In this document: positions 23,184 through 33,876 of the stretch, in pieces
Layout of the letters: the number at the start of each line of letters is the position of its first letter
How positions within the stretch are numbered: position 1 is the stretch's first letter
Assembly: GCA_030374805.1 (NCBI GenBank)
Contig: JARGSG010000026.1
Coordinates: 620,001 to 684,000 of the forward strand
From: Gracilaria gracilis
Taxonomy: Eukaryota > Rhodophyta > Florideophyceae > Gracilariales > Gracilariaceae
Length of the DNA: 64,000 bases
Direction: 5' to 3'
Program-made: the position numbers and the translations under genes
The notes under the pieces: model-generated
The model's database searches: none
The model's input: the letters and a program-made list of their open reading frames with translations, nothing else
Told to the model about the DNA's origin: nothing

Positions 23184-23306
23184 AGGAATTGGGGTGGATT
23201 TGAGGATTAGATCCACGCGGGTGGATATAACCCATATATCCACCCGGGTGGCTATAAGCCTTATCTCCACCCGGGTGGATGAAAGTGTTTCATCATCCGG
23301 GCGATT
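23184..23306. repeat. 27-bp-period array of palindromes
   Basis: Three copies of ATCCACSCGGGTGGAT start at 23211, 23238 and 23265, exactly 27 bp apart. Degenerate flanking units fit the same spacing at 23184 (GGGGTGGAT half) and 23292 (ATCATCCGGGCGAT). Each unit is a near-perfect palindrome centred on CCCGGG or CGCGGG. The array lies just 3' of the Mutator-like gene. Confidence 0.85.
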
Positions 23307-23315
23307 GTAACCGTA

Positions 23316-23338
23316 CCCCCCCCCCCCCCAAAAAAAAA
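23316..23338 (+). repeat. Homopolymer junction C14-A9
   Basis: Fourteen C followed directly by nine A, just before the first Harbinger element. It may mark an element boundary or be a sequencing-prone tract. Confidence 0.6.
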
Positions 23339-23465
23339 TTGGCGCTGTGGTCATCCATTCGGATATAGCTAACCAGAATACAGCACCAGATATTGGCGCC
23401 AAATCAATGACCGAAACCCCCCCCTCCTCCCCTCTTCGAATGTAGAGACGTAGCAGGACGACGAA

Positions 23466-24200
23466 ATGTCCTCCAGATGCTCCAAGACGTGCAGTGCAGT
23501 CCTTGGTAACACGTCCAAAAAAACCAGTATCTTTTCATCAATGGCGTCCCAATCAAGGCCTCCTCCTGCCAGTCCTTTTCCCCATACATCTTCATCCTCT
23601 TCTTCTCCCGACAAGCGCAACCTTAAGACAGGTCAACCATCTAAATCAGCCACGCCAACTACGACGACAGAAAAAGTAACAAAACGAAACAATGCATCCG
23701 GAAAACCTGCATCCAAGAAAACCACCAAAGGCCGTAGCGGCGCTCCCAATTATAGCAAAGAAGACATTGAAGCCTTACTTGATATCGTGCAACGTATTGA
23801 ACCTATCGGTAACAACATGTGGGCTGTTGTTGAACAAGATTACATCGCATGGGCACTTGCCACTTCTCGGCCTTCCAGAGACCAAGATTTACATGAAAAT
23901 AAGTTCGACAAGTTATGTAACGCCAAAAAACCTACGAGAGACCCATTGTGCCCAGCAGACGTTCGTCGTGCCAAACATATCGCCCGCGATATACAGGGAA
24001 CCATTGCTGCGAAGCTTCTCGAAGACAGGGGTGGTGACGAAGAACAATCCGATGGTGATAGCGAAGAAAAGAGCGACAAAGTAGAGCAAAATGGTATAGG
24101 TAAAAGTGAGAAAAAGAAACCGCTTGGTCAAGCTGGTTTGCATGCTAAGAAATCGAAGACGGAAGACGTTCTTGTGAGTAGTGTAGCGTCAATGACGTAG
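23466..24200 (+). CDS. Myb/SANT-like protein of the first PIF/Harbinger element
   Basis: 244 residues. The first 95 are low-complexity (serine, proline, lysine-rich). A folded part follows at residues about 98-180 (YSKEDIEALLDIVQRIEPIGNNMWAVV, then ENKFDKLCNAKKPTRDPLCP), a Myb/SANT-like DNA-binding domain of the kind paired with Harbinger transposases. The tail is acidic, then lysine-rich. Harbinger needs such a protein for nuclear import and binding to element ends. Translation may start at 23541 (MASQSRPP). The frame stays open past the TAG for another 39 codons to 24318, so that TAG may be a late mutation. It faces the transposase at 24375-25672. Confidence 0.7.
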   Translation: MSSRCSKTCSAVLGNTSKKTSIFSSMASQSRPPPASPFPHTSSSSSSPDKRNLKTGQPSKSATPTTTTEKVTKRNNASGKPASKKTTKGRSGAPNYSKEDIEALLDIVQRIEPIGNNMWAVVEQDYIAWALATSRPSRDQDLHENKFDKLCNAKKPTRDPLCPADVRRAKHIARDIQGTIAAKLLEDRGGDEEQSDGDSEEKSDKVEQNGIGKSEKKKPLGQAGLHAKKSKTEDVLVSSVASMT

Positions 24201-24304
24201 TTCATGGGTATCATTGCCGATTCTTTCAAAACCCCAACGACTTCCGGTACCGTTGCGCCTAATGAGGAGGCAGCGCTCATGAACGTGGTGAAATCGGAGG
24301 TGGG

Positions 24305-24354
24305 AGTTAAGTGCGCCTAAAAGCTCGCTAACGCTCGCATTTGCGCACTTGGCT
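24305..24354. repeat. Hairpin between convergent Harbinger genes
   Basis: AAGTGCGC (24309-24316) pairs with GCGCACTT (24343-24350); pairing extends outward with mismatches (GGGAG/CTCCT). The loop holds GCTCGCTAACGCTCGC. It sits in the gap between the Myb-like gene and the transposase. Confidence 0.6.
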
Positions 24355-24374
24355 CCTCGGGCTTCGGCTCACGC

Positions 24375-25672
24375 TCAATGATTAGATACTGGATTGTATG
24401 TAGAGCGAATGTGGTTCCTTCCCATTTTCCTTGTTCGGTAGTTAAGTAAACGAACAGCAAGCTTTATGATGATTCCCCTTCTTTTTGCATCAGTTGCAAG
24501 GGTCGCCTTTAAGCGAGCAAATGGACCCTTGATTGCCCGAATTCCCCATTCAGCACTTTGCCGTTCACTTGGCATTATCCTCTGTAAAATGAGGTCGATT
24601 GCTGCGAGCTCTGCAGGTTCAGGAACGCCATTTGTTTCGTTGGACTTACGTGCACGCAGTATCTTTCCATTTGTGCATGATGTGTTGTTCGCAAAAGCAG
24701 AATCGCCCAGAATGGCCATCCCCGGTGGAGTCATATCGTCCAAAAGCTTCGGATAGTACAGTCCTGAAACACCTACTAGTTTTGTATCATGCCAGCTTTC
24801 CGGAAGGTTTAGAGCGGCATGGATGATTTCTCCAAAGAAGTTGAAAACAAAAAGGTTGGTTACTTCCTCCTGTTGCGTGTAGCCCTCAAAGTACGCATTT
24901 TGTAGATTCACATCGCCATAGTTCTGGCATTTGAAGCGGCCTCCATCTGTTGCCCCAAACACCCCACCCAGTAACGGCCCAAACTGACGCTTGTTTTGTA
25001 CCAGTGATGCGGATTCCTTCTGTTCTTCTACCGTTGGCCAACGAATTTCAAAAGCGTTGCGTTCTAGCTACGGTTAGCTTTCACAAGAACGTACAACGAG
25101 TAGTCACACCAGACGCTGAGCGACGGTGGGGTAATGCCAAAGAATGGACATAACTGGTAAGCCTTACAAGTAGTTTTAAGGTAGTACAAAGCAAGGCCAA
25201 GAAGATCAATCCATTTCAGAAACGGTTTGCGTCCCCTACGAGAATTTCCTGTACGATGAGGGCTGCCATGGAAGGTTTGGTTTCTTGCTGCACAGAATAT
25301 GGGGAGCAAGTCCTGCAAAACGATGGCACGCGTGAAGTTCGTCGTGACTATAAAGTCGTCATCGGTACCGGAGAACAGAATCTTTTGCCAGGAAGTTGGC
25401 TCCGTTGATATCACCGGGTGTATCAAACCCTTGCGCGTGTAGTGGTCGAAACGATGTCCTCTGTTGAACCGCCGCGAGGGCTTTTTAATTACTACTGAGA
25501 CGCACAAGATGACGGAGTCGGTGGCAATACAGGCTGCAAGAGCTGCTTTCTGCTCTCTCGATTCCATTGGACTCTTGGAGCTGATCATGGGAATGTGGTG
25601 GACGGTTTGGCAAATTGAATGGACCCTCGGAGGGTCCATTCGGGGCTTCAAATCTGGCGGCACAGCGGCCAA
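24375..25672 (-). pseudogene. PIF/Harbinger transposase, first element
   Basis: The C-terminal half (24962-24375) is a clear DDE_Tnp_4 domain: FGATDGGRF (first Asp), NLFVFNFFGEIIHAALNLPESWHD, ILGDSAFANN (second Asp) and RQSAEWGIRAIKGPFARLK (Glu). The N-terminal half (25672-25064) is in another frame and carries the helical part (LFSGTDDDFIVTTNFTRAIV). The frame changes between about 25065 and 25000, where NAFEIRWPTVEEQKES continues in the catalytic frame. The enzyme would cut and insert the element at TWA-type targets. Terminal inverted repeats were not found. Confidence 0.8.
25617..25641. repeat. Perfect 25-bp palindrome
   Basis: GAATGGACCCTC, one central G, then GAGGGTCCATTC. It lies at the 5' end of the first Harbinger transposase. 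Confidence 0.75.
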
Positions 25673-26283
25673 ATTCTGTGCGACTTGGCCCTTCTTTATT
25701 GGCTCTTATTTGGCAGTTTGACCGCCGGCTAGTCTCCGAATGCACCCTCTGTTGACTTACCAACGATGTTCAACACGTCGCTCAAAACTACAAAACGCTG
25801 ACCAAAAGCTGACAGGATGTTAACATGGCATTATCGCCCTATCAGGGTGATGATTATCTGGCGACGTACGCACCGCGTACTAGAGGATTACGAACCGTAA
25901 CCTTTAAACCATTTCGAGAAAAGTAACGCCGCATGTCTACTGTGTTACTAAATCACTATTTTCCTCTGTTCTAGCATGTAGATTAAGCGACCAGCAAATC
26001 TACTGAACGTCTTATCTCCATATATTGTGGTCAAACCACTACATCTATCTGCAAATCCATCAGAAAATGAAGATGAATATAGAGATTTGACAGAGCATGC
26101 TACTTTTCTCATCCACTCAAGTCCTCCCATCTGGCACGAAACGGAAGCCTTCCCGCCAAATAACGCATTGAAGTCTTCTGCAAAACAGAGAATGTCGTGA
26201 TCACCTTCCAATAATTCTCATCAACGCCACTCCACATTCTTCTAATGCCTCTCCGATCAATCTTGTTTTATTGCAGTACATTC
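25673..26283. other. Gap between the two Harbinger elements
   Basis: No convincing gene. A - strand open frame of 87 codons at 25948-26211 has no recognisable domain and is probably chance. The stretch should contain the right end of element 1 and the left end of element 2. Confidence 0.4.
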
Positions 26284-27273
26284 ATGTCAATCAACGGAAA
26301 TAACTTTACCGCGGACGAGGATCTTGCCCTCGCCCGAGCTTGGATTCTCAGTCATACACAGATCACAGTGCGGAGACATTTTGGTCGGATATGGCCAACA
26401 AATATAGAGCCAACGGCAGTATTGCAGTCCCTCGCTCTGCACACAGCCTCAAATGTCGGTGGACGATACCGCAAAAGACTACACAGAAATGTTTGGCAGC
26501 TGACAAGCTTTACCGTGCAAATATGCTGTCAGGAGAAACAGAAGATGATACAGTTTTGAATATCATGAAACTATATCGGGGGCGCAACAAAGTCACCAAA
26601 GAAGGAAAAACACGCCTTCCTCCTGTGTTTAAGTCAATTGAAGCGGCGAAACTACTCGCGCAGCTCCCAAAAGTTTTTGAGCTGTATCGGTGGTGGTTCA
26701 GCAAATACGTCTCCGGGGTGTCGTTCAACAGAAACCTCGCGGCCCATGGAGTTTGAGTCCATTGATGGTCAAACCGGACCAAACACATCTAGTTTCCAGT
26801 CTGGTCGCCTACCGTACATGCCGAAGCGGACCGGAAATATCGGCATAGATTCGACTTCTTCCTTCCGTCCGACCGGGACAAAGAAAGCTTAGAAAGAAGC
26901 TACCGCGGAAGCCGGGGCACATAAAGTAACAAAATCTATTGACGATGTGTCGGCTGCTATCAAGAAGAGCACACAAGATCGTGTGATTGCGGCTTCGGTT
27001 GAGCTTCGGTTCAAGATACTTCCCCGTATTAGTCTGACTTCTGAAGAGATGAGTAAGCGTTTAGATGCCTTATTTGCGGAGGCAGCATCTATGGGTCGCT
27101 CTGTGCCGCAAGTAATCAACAATGAAGCAGTGAAGGACGCGGAATTAGAATCAAACAAAGGAAAAGAAATGGGTGTCGATTCGAGTACGGTGTCTGTCGA
27201 TGGCGATGATGCTGCGATTGAGGCCCTCAACAACATGGATATCACCCCTGCGGTCACGAATACAGGCCACTAA
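26284..27273 (+). pseudogene. Myb/trihelix-like protein of the second PIF/Harbinger element
   Basis: Begins MSINGNNFTADEDLALARAWI at 26284, continues in the next frame with ETFWSDMANKYRANGS and SLKCRW (Myb/SANT helices), then returns to the first frame. There the NAM-associated hallmark FRPTGTKKA is read just before a TAG at 26890, followed by a helical tail to 27273. This Myb plus RPxGxKxAK layout is typical of the accessory protein of PIF/Harbinger elements. Two frame changes (near 26345 and 26640-26750) and the TAG make it a pseudogene. It faces the transposase at 27497-28966. Confidence 0.7.
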
Positions 27274-27327
27274 ATCTCTACGTTGTCGCTTCGTACGCTG
27301 TTCGCTTGAGCTCCACTGATTCAAAGC

Positions 27328-27452
27328 CTTCAGTGATTGGCTTCCGTGGCACGGGCAAAGTCTTTCGCTCGGTCGCTTCCTCCCTCGCTACGCCCGGTCA
27401 TCGCTCCCTCGCTGCGGACTTTGCCGGTGCCACGGAAGCCAGACGCTGAAGG
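27328..27452. repeat. Long hairpin between convergent Harbinger genes
   Basis: A left arm of about 36 bp (27328-27363) pairs with the right arm (27417-27452); the core CTTCCGTGGCACGGGCAAAG matches with one missing base. The loop is about 53 bp and CGCTCGGTCGCTTCC-like. It sits between the converging Myb gene and transposase, as in the first Harbinger element. Confidence 0.75.
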
Positions 27453-27496
27453 AAGGGCAAGACGTAAAGCAGATGTCATTAGAAGACAGTCGTATA

Positions 27497-28966
27497 TTAT
27501 GGGTTACACCTACTTCTACCACCACGCTCGTTCCATAGGTGATTCGTGAGTTCCTTGCATAATTTGTGATGACTAGCAGAATTAGTGGCGAGAGCGTCTT
27601 GTTCCAACAAAGTAAGCAAGCCAATGGCACTCTGAGTATCATGGTCTCCAACATTTTGGTCTCCTTTCACACTGTCCGTGACGGGAAACCAAAAGAATTC
27701 ATCAACGTCGCCGTCCTCACTGCCAATCTCTCCCTGCAGTGACATCTTCACAATCATATTGTGAAAGATAATGATCACCTGTGAGATCATGATGATCTCC
27801 TCATCACTCCACTCCATTCTCTCCTGCTTCAGAATTTGAAACCGTCCCTGTAGGCAACCAAAAAGCCTTTCGATATCCTTCCGAACAGCTTCCTGTCGCG
27901 TAGTCATATGTTGTTCCTTCTCTGTTAGAGGTGCGTGGTTTGGCCCTACGAAAATGGCCCAATCAGGATATATTCCGTCTACTAGAATGTACAAAAGCCA
28001 CTGCCGTACGATTCCATTAACCTTATAGCCCTCCGGAAGGGATAAATACCTCTTTGATGATAATGTATCATTGAGTAGAGGACTGTTGTCCAAAACTGTA
28101 GTATCGTTATTTGTTCAACATCTACCGGCATACCAATGCCAGCAGTACAGATCTCTATCACACAGTGCCTCGCAGCTAATTGTCGCTAGCTTCCCGTCTT
28201 TTGGGTTATGGTACTGCCCTTTGAAGGCACGTGGACAATTTTTCCATCGTATGTGCATACAATCAAGGCAACTGATGCAGCCTGGGAAGCCACTCGCTTC
28301 GTACTTCTTCACAATTTTCCTTAGCTCCCCTGAATTTGGTTCACGATTTAAGAATGTAGATCCATAGATATTGATAATGCCTTCAAGAAACATTGGAAAG
28401 TATTGGCGCTGCGTTTCCGGTGCCATTCTACACATATCATCCATTTGATAGTATGATAGATTGCTACCAAGTCTACGAAAGGCAGAGAGTAGTTTTTGAT
28501 GAGTAGTGTGACCTAGACGCCCGAATGCATCTCTCTGTTGGTTGAACTTAGGTTGGTGTGCAATCAAGTCGTTATGTATCTTCCAGTACAATGAGATGGG
28601 AATGCGGAACACATTTCGAAATTTGGAGGCCGGATACGTAAGAGAGGAGGAAAGGTAGTCATTATACCATGAATAGGACCCACGTTGTATGTTTCTTGTT
28701 TCCGGCTGTCTGCCTACAGATATTTCGCTAGCGTCGGTGGTGTGGGGCAGTGAACCAGCGCTCGCTACGAAGGCAATAATCTGCTCCTGTTCTTGGTCGA
28801 GTTCGGTAAAGCCGAGCATGGAAAGATCGGACGAGGATTCTGATGCAGACATTGGGGGGACGTTGGAATTGAGCTCGGACGAATGGAGCACCCTCGTACA
28901 GGGCTGTCCAATGAAGAATAAGCAGGTGATGATGGGGCCACTTTTAAACACATCTACAGTAGCCAT
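27497..28966 (-). pseudogene. PIF/Harbinger transposase, second element (Plant_tran type)
   Basis: One frame of 490 codons broken only by a TGA near 28094-28096. The N-terminal half carries the helical region (SKFRNVFRIPISLYWKIHNDLI, SYYQMDDMCRM, NREPNSGELRKIVKKYEASGFPGC). The catalytic part reads CLDCMHIRWKNCPRAFKGQYHNP (first Asp), ILVDGIYPDWAIF (second Asp) and RKDIERLFGCLQGRFQIL (Glu). The match is to the nuclease-like PIF/Harbinger branch (Plant_tran). It is a different lineage from the first Harbinger next door. Without the TGA the frame looks complete. Confidence 0.85.
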
Positions 28967-29194
28967 GCTTGTCCATATGTATATCTAAAGTGCTAAATTC
29001 AGCAAATAAAGATGTACAAATACTACATGACGTTAGAAATGCTCTTAGAACGATTCTATATCTTCTTCTTTCGCTTTAAAATCTCCATTACAGCATACAA
29101 GGGTACAGTCTAACACACATTTTCCTTCATTATTTTAAAGTCTAAAATGTTTAATATTTCAATAAATAGGATGTTCCCTGACTTTTCAGAATTC

Positions 29195-30876
29195 TTAATG
29201 ATTTCTGCCGCGTCCATGACCAAGTCCAGATACTCGACTTCTTCTTCCTCCCCTTCTCCCTCTTCCTCTAGATCCCCTCGTGGAATGTAAACGCCGAATA
29301 CCACGAGTAGCTCCCAATCTTGCTTCCGTACTTTCGCGAACGCAACGGGACGGTGCTACATTTCTTTGGAGCGCAAATTGCTGCACAGCGCACTCTGCAT
29401 CATTTACGATATTTGCCGGTTTTTCTACTCGCCTTTCCTGCGGATTTTCAATTTCTTGTAAACACGGGAAAGGGGGTTGCATTGTTCTTGGCGAATTTGG
29501 AGTCTCCTCTTGGTTCAAAGAATGGGTAACATTGGGGTTAACCACAAAAACATTTGATGTAATTCCTTGTATATCGATGCCTTCGCGTCTACTTCCAACC
29601 CTATCTCGGGTAATGGCCTGCTTCAAGAAGGCTTTCAAATCCCAGGATCCACGGCAGTACGCGAAAAATTCAAACGAAGCCCCTGCAAATTTTCGAATAT
29701 GTCGATACACATCCTGTCTGCTCTCCATCAACCTTTTGTACGTTACAGTCCCCCTTTCAATTCCAAATGGACGCAAGTACATGCTGGGTCGAATTGTTTT
29801 CAATATATCATTAACAGCGAAATGCTCAAAGGACTTTCGCAATGGTAGGGAAGTTGCTGGAATTTTGCATACATCCTGTTGAAAACAATGCGTGGGGAGC
29901 ACATTGCACCTTTTCAAATCTCATTCTGCTTTCCATCCGCTCTCCATATCGAGGGAGGCGGATGCTCGAAACACCCTCTGCTTAGAACCATGTTTTCGCT
30001 GTAGGAATGCGAGCGAGGGGGGACTCGTCCGACTTGAAAAAGCGCAGCGTGCTCCTCATTACTTCTTGGGCGAGATACTTGAACGCGTTCTACATGAGAC
30101 CCTGGTTGTTCAGCAAGATTTAAATCAGGGGGACATCCGGTGCCCTGTCTACAAGCAGGATCTCTTGTTGTTCTCGGCGGTCTTTTTGCCTGTTCCTAAT
30201 TGTTCAGGTAGGTCCTCGTGAACGGTGAGGTTTGATCCGATGCATTCACGTTTTGATCAACGGTTTGCCGACCTGCTGCTATCTCAACCCAGGAGGAGCA
30301 CCATTATCTCTTAACTGAGAGATAGAGGGTGGCGTTTGAGCTGAGATGGGTTGCCGGTGTGACAAAATGTGAGAGGTCAAGCCAGGAAGAATAGGGCGCA
30401 TTGGCCCATGTGCAACATCTCTTGCTGTGTTTGGTTGATTTTGGTGTTCGTATGATACTGACGCGTATGGGAATGTGTTTGACCTAAAAGGTGTAGCAGG
30501 AAATACAACAGGTGTTTCATCTTCTGATCTGCGTGGAGGAATTACAGAACGCTGGAGTGCAGATTCATTCGCGAACATGAGACCTTCTTCACCTCTTGAA
30601 ATTATTTCTCGGGGATCGTTCATTGCATGTGACAAAGGAGGTGCGCCAGGCTACTGCAACATTACGGTTTGTATTCTTTGTACTGAGCCCACACTCGTCG
30701 TGTTCCATACCGGTATTTATGGAGTGGGACTCTCCCGTGAGTAGCCAACTGTTGTCTTTCGTTTCCCGAACCGAAACTTTCTGTAAGGTCTGCTCCACTG
30801 GTACCCGAATATATTGATCACTCTCACGGGTTCTCGCTTGGAGTATGCGACGCCAAAGCTCCTGAACGAGGATCAT
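29195..30876 (-). pseudogene. Unrecognised broken gene, divergent from the CACTA transposase
   Basis: Three - strand stretches in different frames: 30876-30589, 30635-30279 (proline-rich, with many PP and QP) and 29917-29195 (240 codons). The last has an ordered part (KSFEHFAVNDILKTIRPSMYL, GSWDLKAFLKQAI) and an Arg-Gly-rich tail (RGSRGRGRRGGRRSR), suggesting nucleic-acid binding. Its start lies 55 bp from the start of the CACTA frame, so both may share a promoter region. It could be the second protein of the CACTA element (TNPA-like role), but no family is recognised. Confidence 0.4.
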
Positions 30877-30931
30877 TTGATCTTCTTAATTACGTACCTT
30901 TCTTTCTATCGCGTAACCTCTGCAAATAATT

Positions 30932-33876
30932 ATGAGCGACGCAGATAGCATGGAGGACAGTATGCGGAGTGAGTCTCCGAAGACCTGGTTATCGGTTGCG
31001 ATTGAACGCCTTCCACATTCAGGAACTGAATGTAATTACCGAGTACGTCCTAACGGAGAACCCCCTTTCTCACGTCGAAATCGTTTGCGTTCATATGAAT
31101 TTTTGACGCAAGGTGCCGACAGTGTCCCGTCCGCCCAGAACGCAGGGGTTGCGGCAACAGAATAACCCTTCAAAACTGTGAACGATGGTGGCGATTGCTC
31201 AACTGATGAAGATAACGAAGTGGTGCAACTAGGCGCAAGGGAACATAATACATCACCGAGGGGCTCTGGCTCTACTCAGAGCTATACGGGGTCAGATTCA
31301 TCATGCAGTTTCTAATCCAGAGACGAACTTGGCAACAGCCATGTTACGGAAGAGGAGTCTCCGGTTCCTATCGAGTGTGAGGAACTACAGAACCTCGTAG
31401 CCCTGGTTTCTATTCTTGAGAGACACTACGTGTCTGAGGCATGTATTTCAGAAGTTCTAAGAACTCCAGCACTCTCCACGAGAATCTCGTACCACTCAGT
31501 TTATTCTCACATTAGCAGGATTTCAGGAGTAGGCAAACATTTTGCGAATATGTGCCAGGACGGACACATTACCTCGACGGGCTCATATCGTGGAATGAAT
31601 ACTTGTCCTGTTGCAAATTGCGGAAGGGTTATTGATGGGGCAAGGCGATATTGGTATTCTCTTCCCTCTGAATTAATTGGTGCAATGGGTTGGCAAAAGA
31701 ATTCATTTCATCAACTGATGGATGGATGCATGCGGGCGAAAAGGGCTTTGTCTGTCGAAAGACGCTCCGGAGATGTGCTTGGAGACTACTTCGACGGCAA
31801 AGTCTTCAGGGACCTTCGTCGTGATCGCATCTTAACTTTTGTACCGGAGAATGACTTATATGTATTTGCTTCCTTCTCTACAGACGGATCCGAAATCTTG
31901 GGGAAGTCTCGGAGTGGCAACAACAATGCTTGGCCCTTGGCGCTCACATTTTTGAATCTTGATTTCCGAACACAATTTCTCGCGGTCAACTGCCTAAAGT
32001 TAGCATTTGTTCCGGGTTAACATGATTCGAAGTACATCGATTCGTTCCTTAACCCCAGTATTCAAGATATTCATGAGTTCGAATCAGGAAAAGATGTGAT
32101 GTGCTGGGACGGCAAAACCCGAAAGGTGCACATGTTTATGCTCTTTGTTACTGCAGAATATCCTGCTGCAAGTAAGCTTTTGGGCTTCCTTGGACACAAC
32201 GCGAAACTACACCGCCGATACTGCCACAAAAAAGCCGACCGCGTCGATGTAATCTCTTCCTCAGCCCTTCTTCCCGCATCCACTTCCATGCTGAGGAATG
32301 CTGTTCTTGACGGAGATGAAACGGCCATATTTCACTACGTTGAGATGGAATGTCTCCACAGACGCAGCAGCGATGAGGTACTGTCTGCATGGGAAAGTGT
32401 AGAAGTTGCAGAGAGAAACAAAGATGCTGTTGGATTGAGACATATTCGCAATACAGATAGCAAAAAGCGAAGATCAGTTCTTTCAGTCTTAACTATGGAT
32501 TACGTTCGAGGGTACCCTTACGATCCAATGCATCTCTTACTTTTGGGGTGGGTCAAGCAAGTTCTTTGTCTCTGCTTCGGAAAGGATGTAAGAGTTCAAA
32601 ATTTGGAGTCTACTTTCGTCATTCCGTTAACGAAGCAACGAGTCATAAACCAAGCACTGCAACGCAGTGCCTGGAGCATACCGTCAATTTGGGGGCGGTC
32701 ACCGTTGTCTTTGGATGATCTGAGACATTATAAGGCAGAAGACTTAAAACATTTGCGCTCTTCTATGCCCCAGCTGTAATTAGCGGCTCTAACGTGAACA
32801 GAAGAATTCTTCCTCTATGGAATCTAACATCAAAGAAATTGCACATTTCGTTTCATTCGACACCGATTGTTTGTCGGATTTCAGAGTTAAGTGCTTCGGT
32901 GGCTACAGCGCACGCATTGTTCGTTGATCATTTCTTTTTAGATTCCTATCATGCATTCTGTATGACGCCCACAACTCATGCACTTCTGCACCTTCCAGAC
33001 ATTTTGAGAGATTTCAGACCATTGACAGGGGTTTCTCAGTTTCTCATGGAGCGTCCTGTTGGGGAGGCTGCTCCGATCGTCAAATCTAGGAGCCGACCGG
33101 ATGCTAATTTGTTTCATAAGTGCTACAAAGTGTTCGGTTTAAAAATGGTGAATGGCGGAGTACTACAACGACCAAAACAAAGCTGGAATAATCAACGAAC
33201 TAATCTAGAAATTTTGCGTGGAAACGTAGACAGAGGGTTGCAACAGATGGAAGACGTTACAACTGTTCAGCGAACGGGAAGAGAGAACTTTAAATCGGCG
33301 ACTGCTCTGTCCGCGCGAGTGAATGCTGCCTCTGCTTACTTACATATTGCTTTTGGTGTTACTGGAGATGATATTTCTGTGAAGAATATTCGCTTGGTAA
33401 ACAAAGTTACTATCGAGGTCGATGGGGACCCTCTGATAATCGAAAGTGTTCGTGCTTTCAAGCAAAAGAAGAAGAGTCAGACATCAAGAGCAAGGCAAAA
33501 TTTTTGTGTTGCTGCCCATATTAAAGCATCTCTTGAAGTTCACCGTAGTGAGGCTGCACATGATGTGTCGATAGTTGACTGTTTGTATGGGTACTTGGAA
33601 GAAATATGGGAAGTCTTCTTTGTTTGTAAACCAGAACACTGCAGCACTGCAACAGAGAGGAGTATTACACTTGCCAGAGTGTACTGGGAATGCGGTTTGG
33701 TTCGTGATCATGATGTAAATCTTTTTTATTCCCAGGTTTCTACTACAAACATGTTGCTTTTGCCGAGGAAGAGAACGATATCTGTTGAACCTTTAAGTTG
33801 CATTCATAGGATTCATGGATATGAAAGGAAGGCGATACTATCTAAATCAGCAAAGCGAATCGCTGGAACTTTTTAG
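30932..33876 (+). pseudogene. CACTA (EnSpm) TNP2-like transposase
   Basis: A TNP2 signature spans 31850-32560: FSTDGSEILGKSRSGNNNAWPLALTFLNLDFR, LAFVPG, then LFVTAEYPAASKLLGFLGHNAKLHRRYC, and DPMHLLLLGWVKQV. Downstream, TTHALLHLPDILRDFRPLTGVSQFLMERPVG (about 32960-33060) matches the conserved C-terminal part. From 30932 to 32779 the same frame holds, interrupted only by TAA codons near 31163, 31312 and 32018; the rest (32794-33876) is shifted by one frame. The enzyme would excise and insert the element. CACTA ends were not located. Confidence 0.75.

Noticed and set aside
23160-23402. 80-codon - strand frame with a 9-residue repeat (STRVDIWVI-like)
   Set aside because: It is only the translation of the 27-bp palindromic array.
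29280-29882. 200-codon + strand open frame
   Set aside because: It is opposite the better-supported - strand frame; its Cys/Ser-rich text looks like an antisense shadow.
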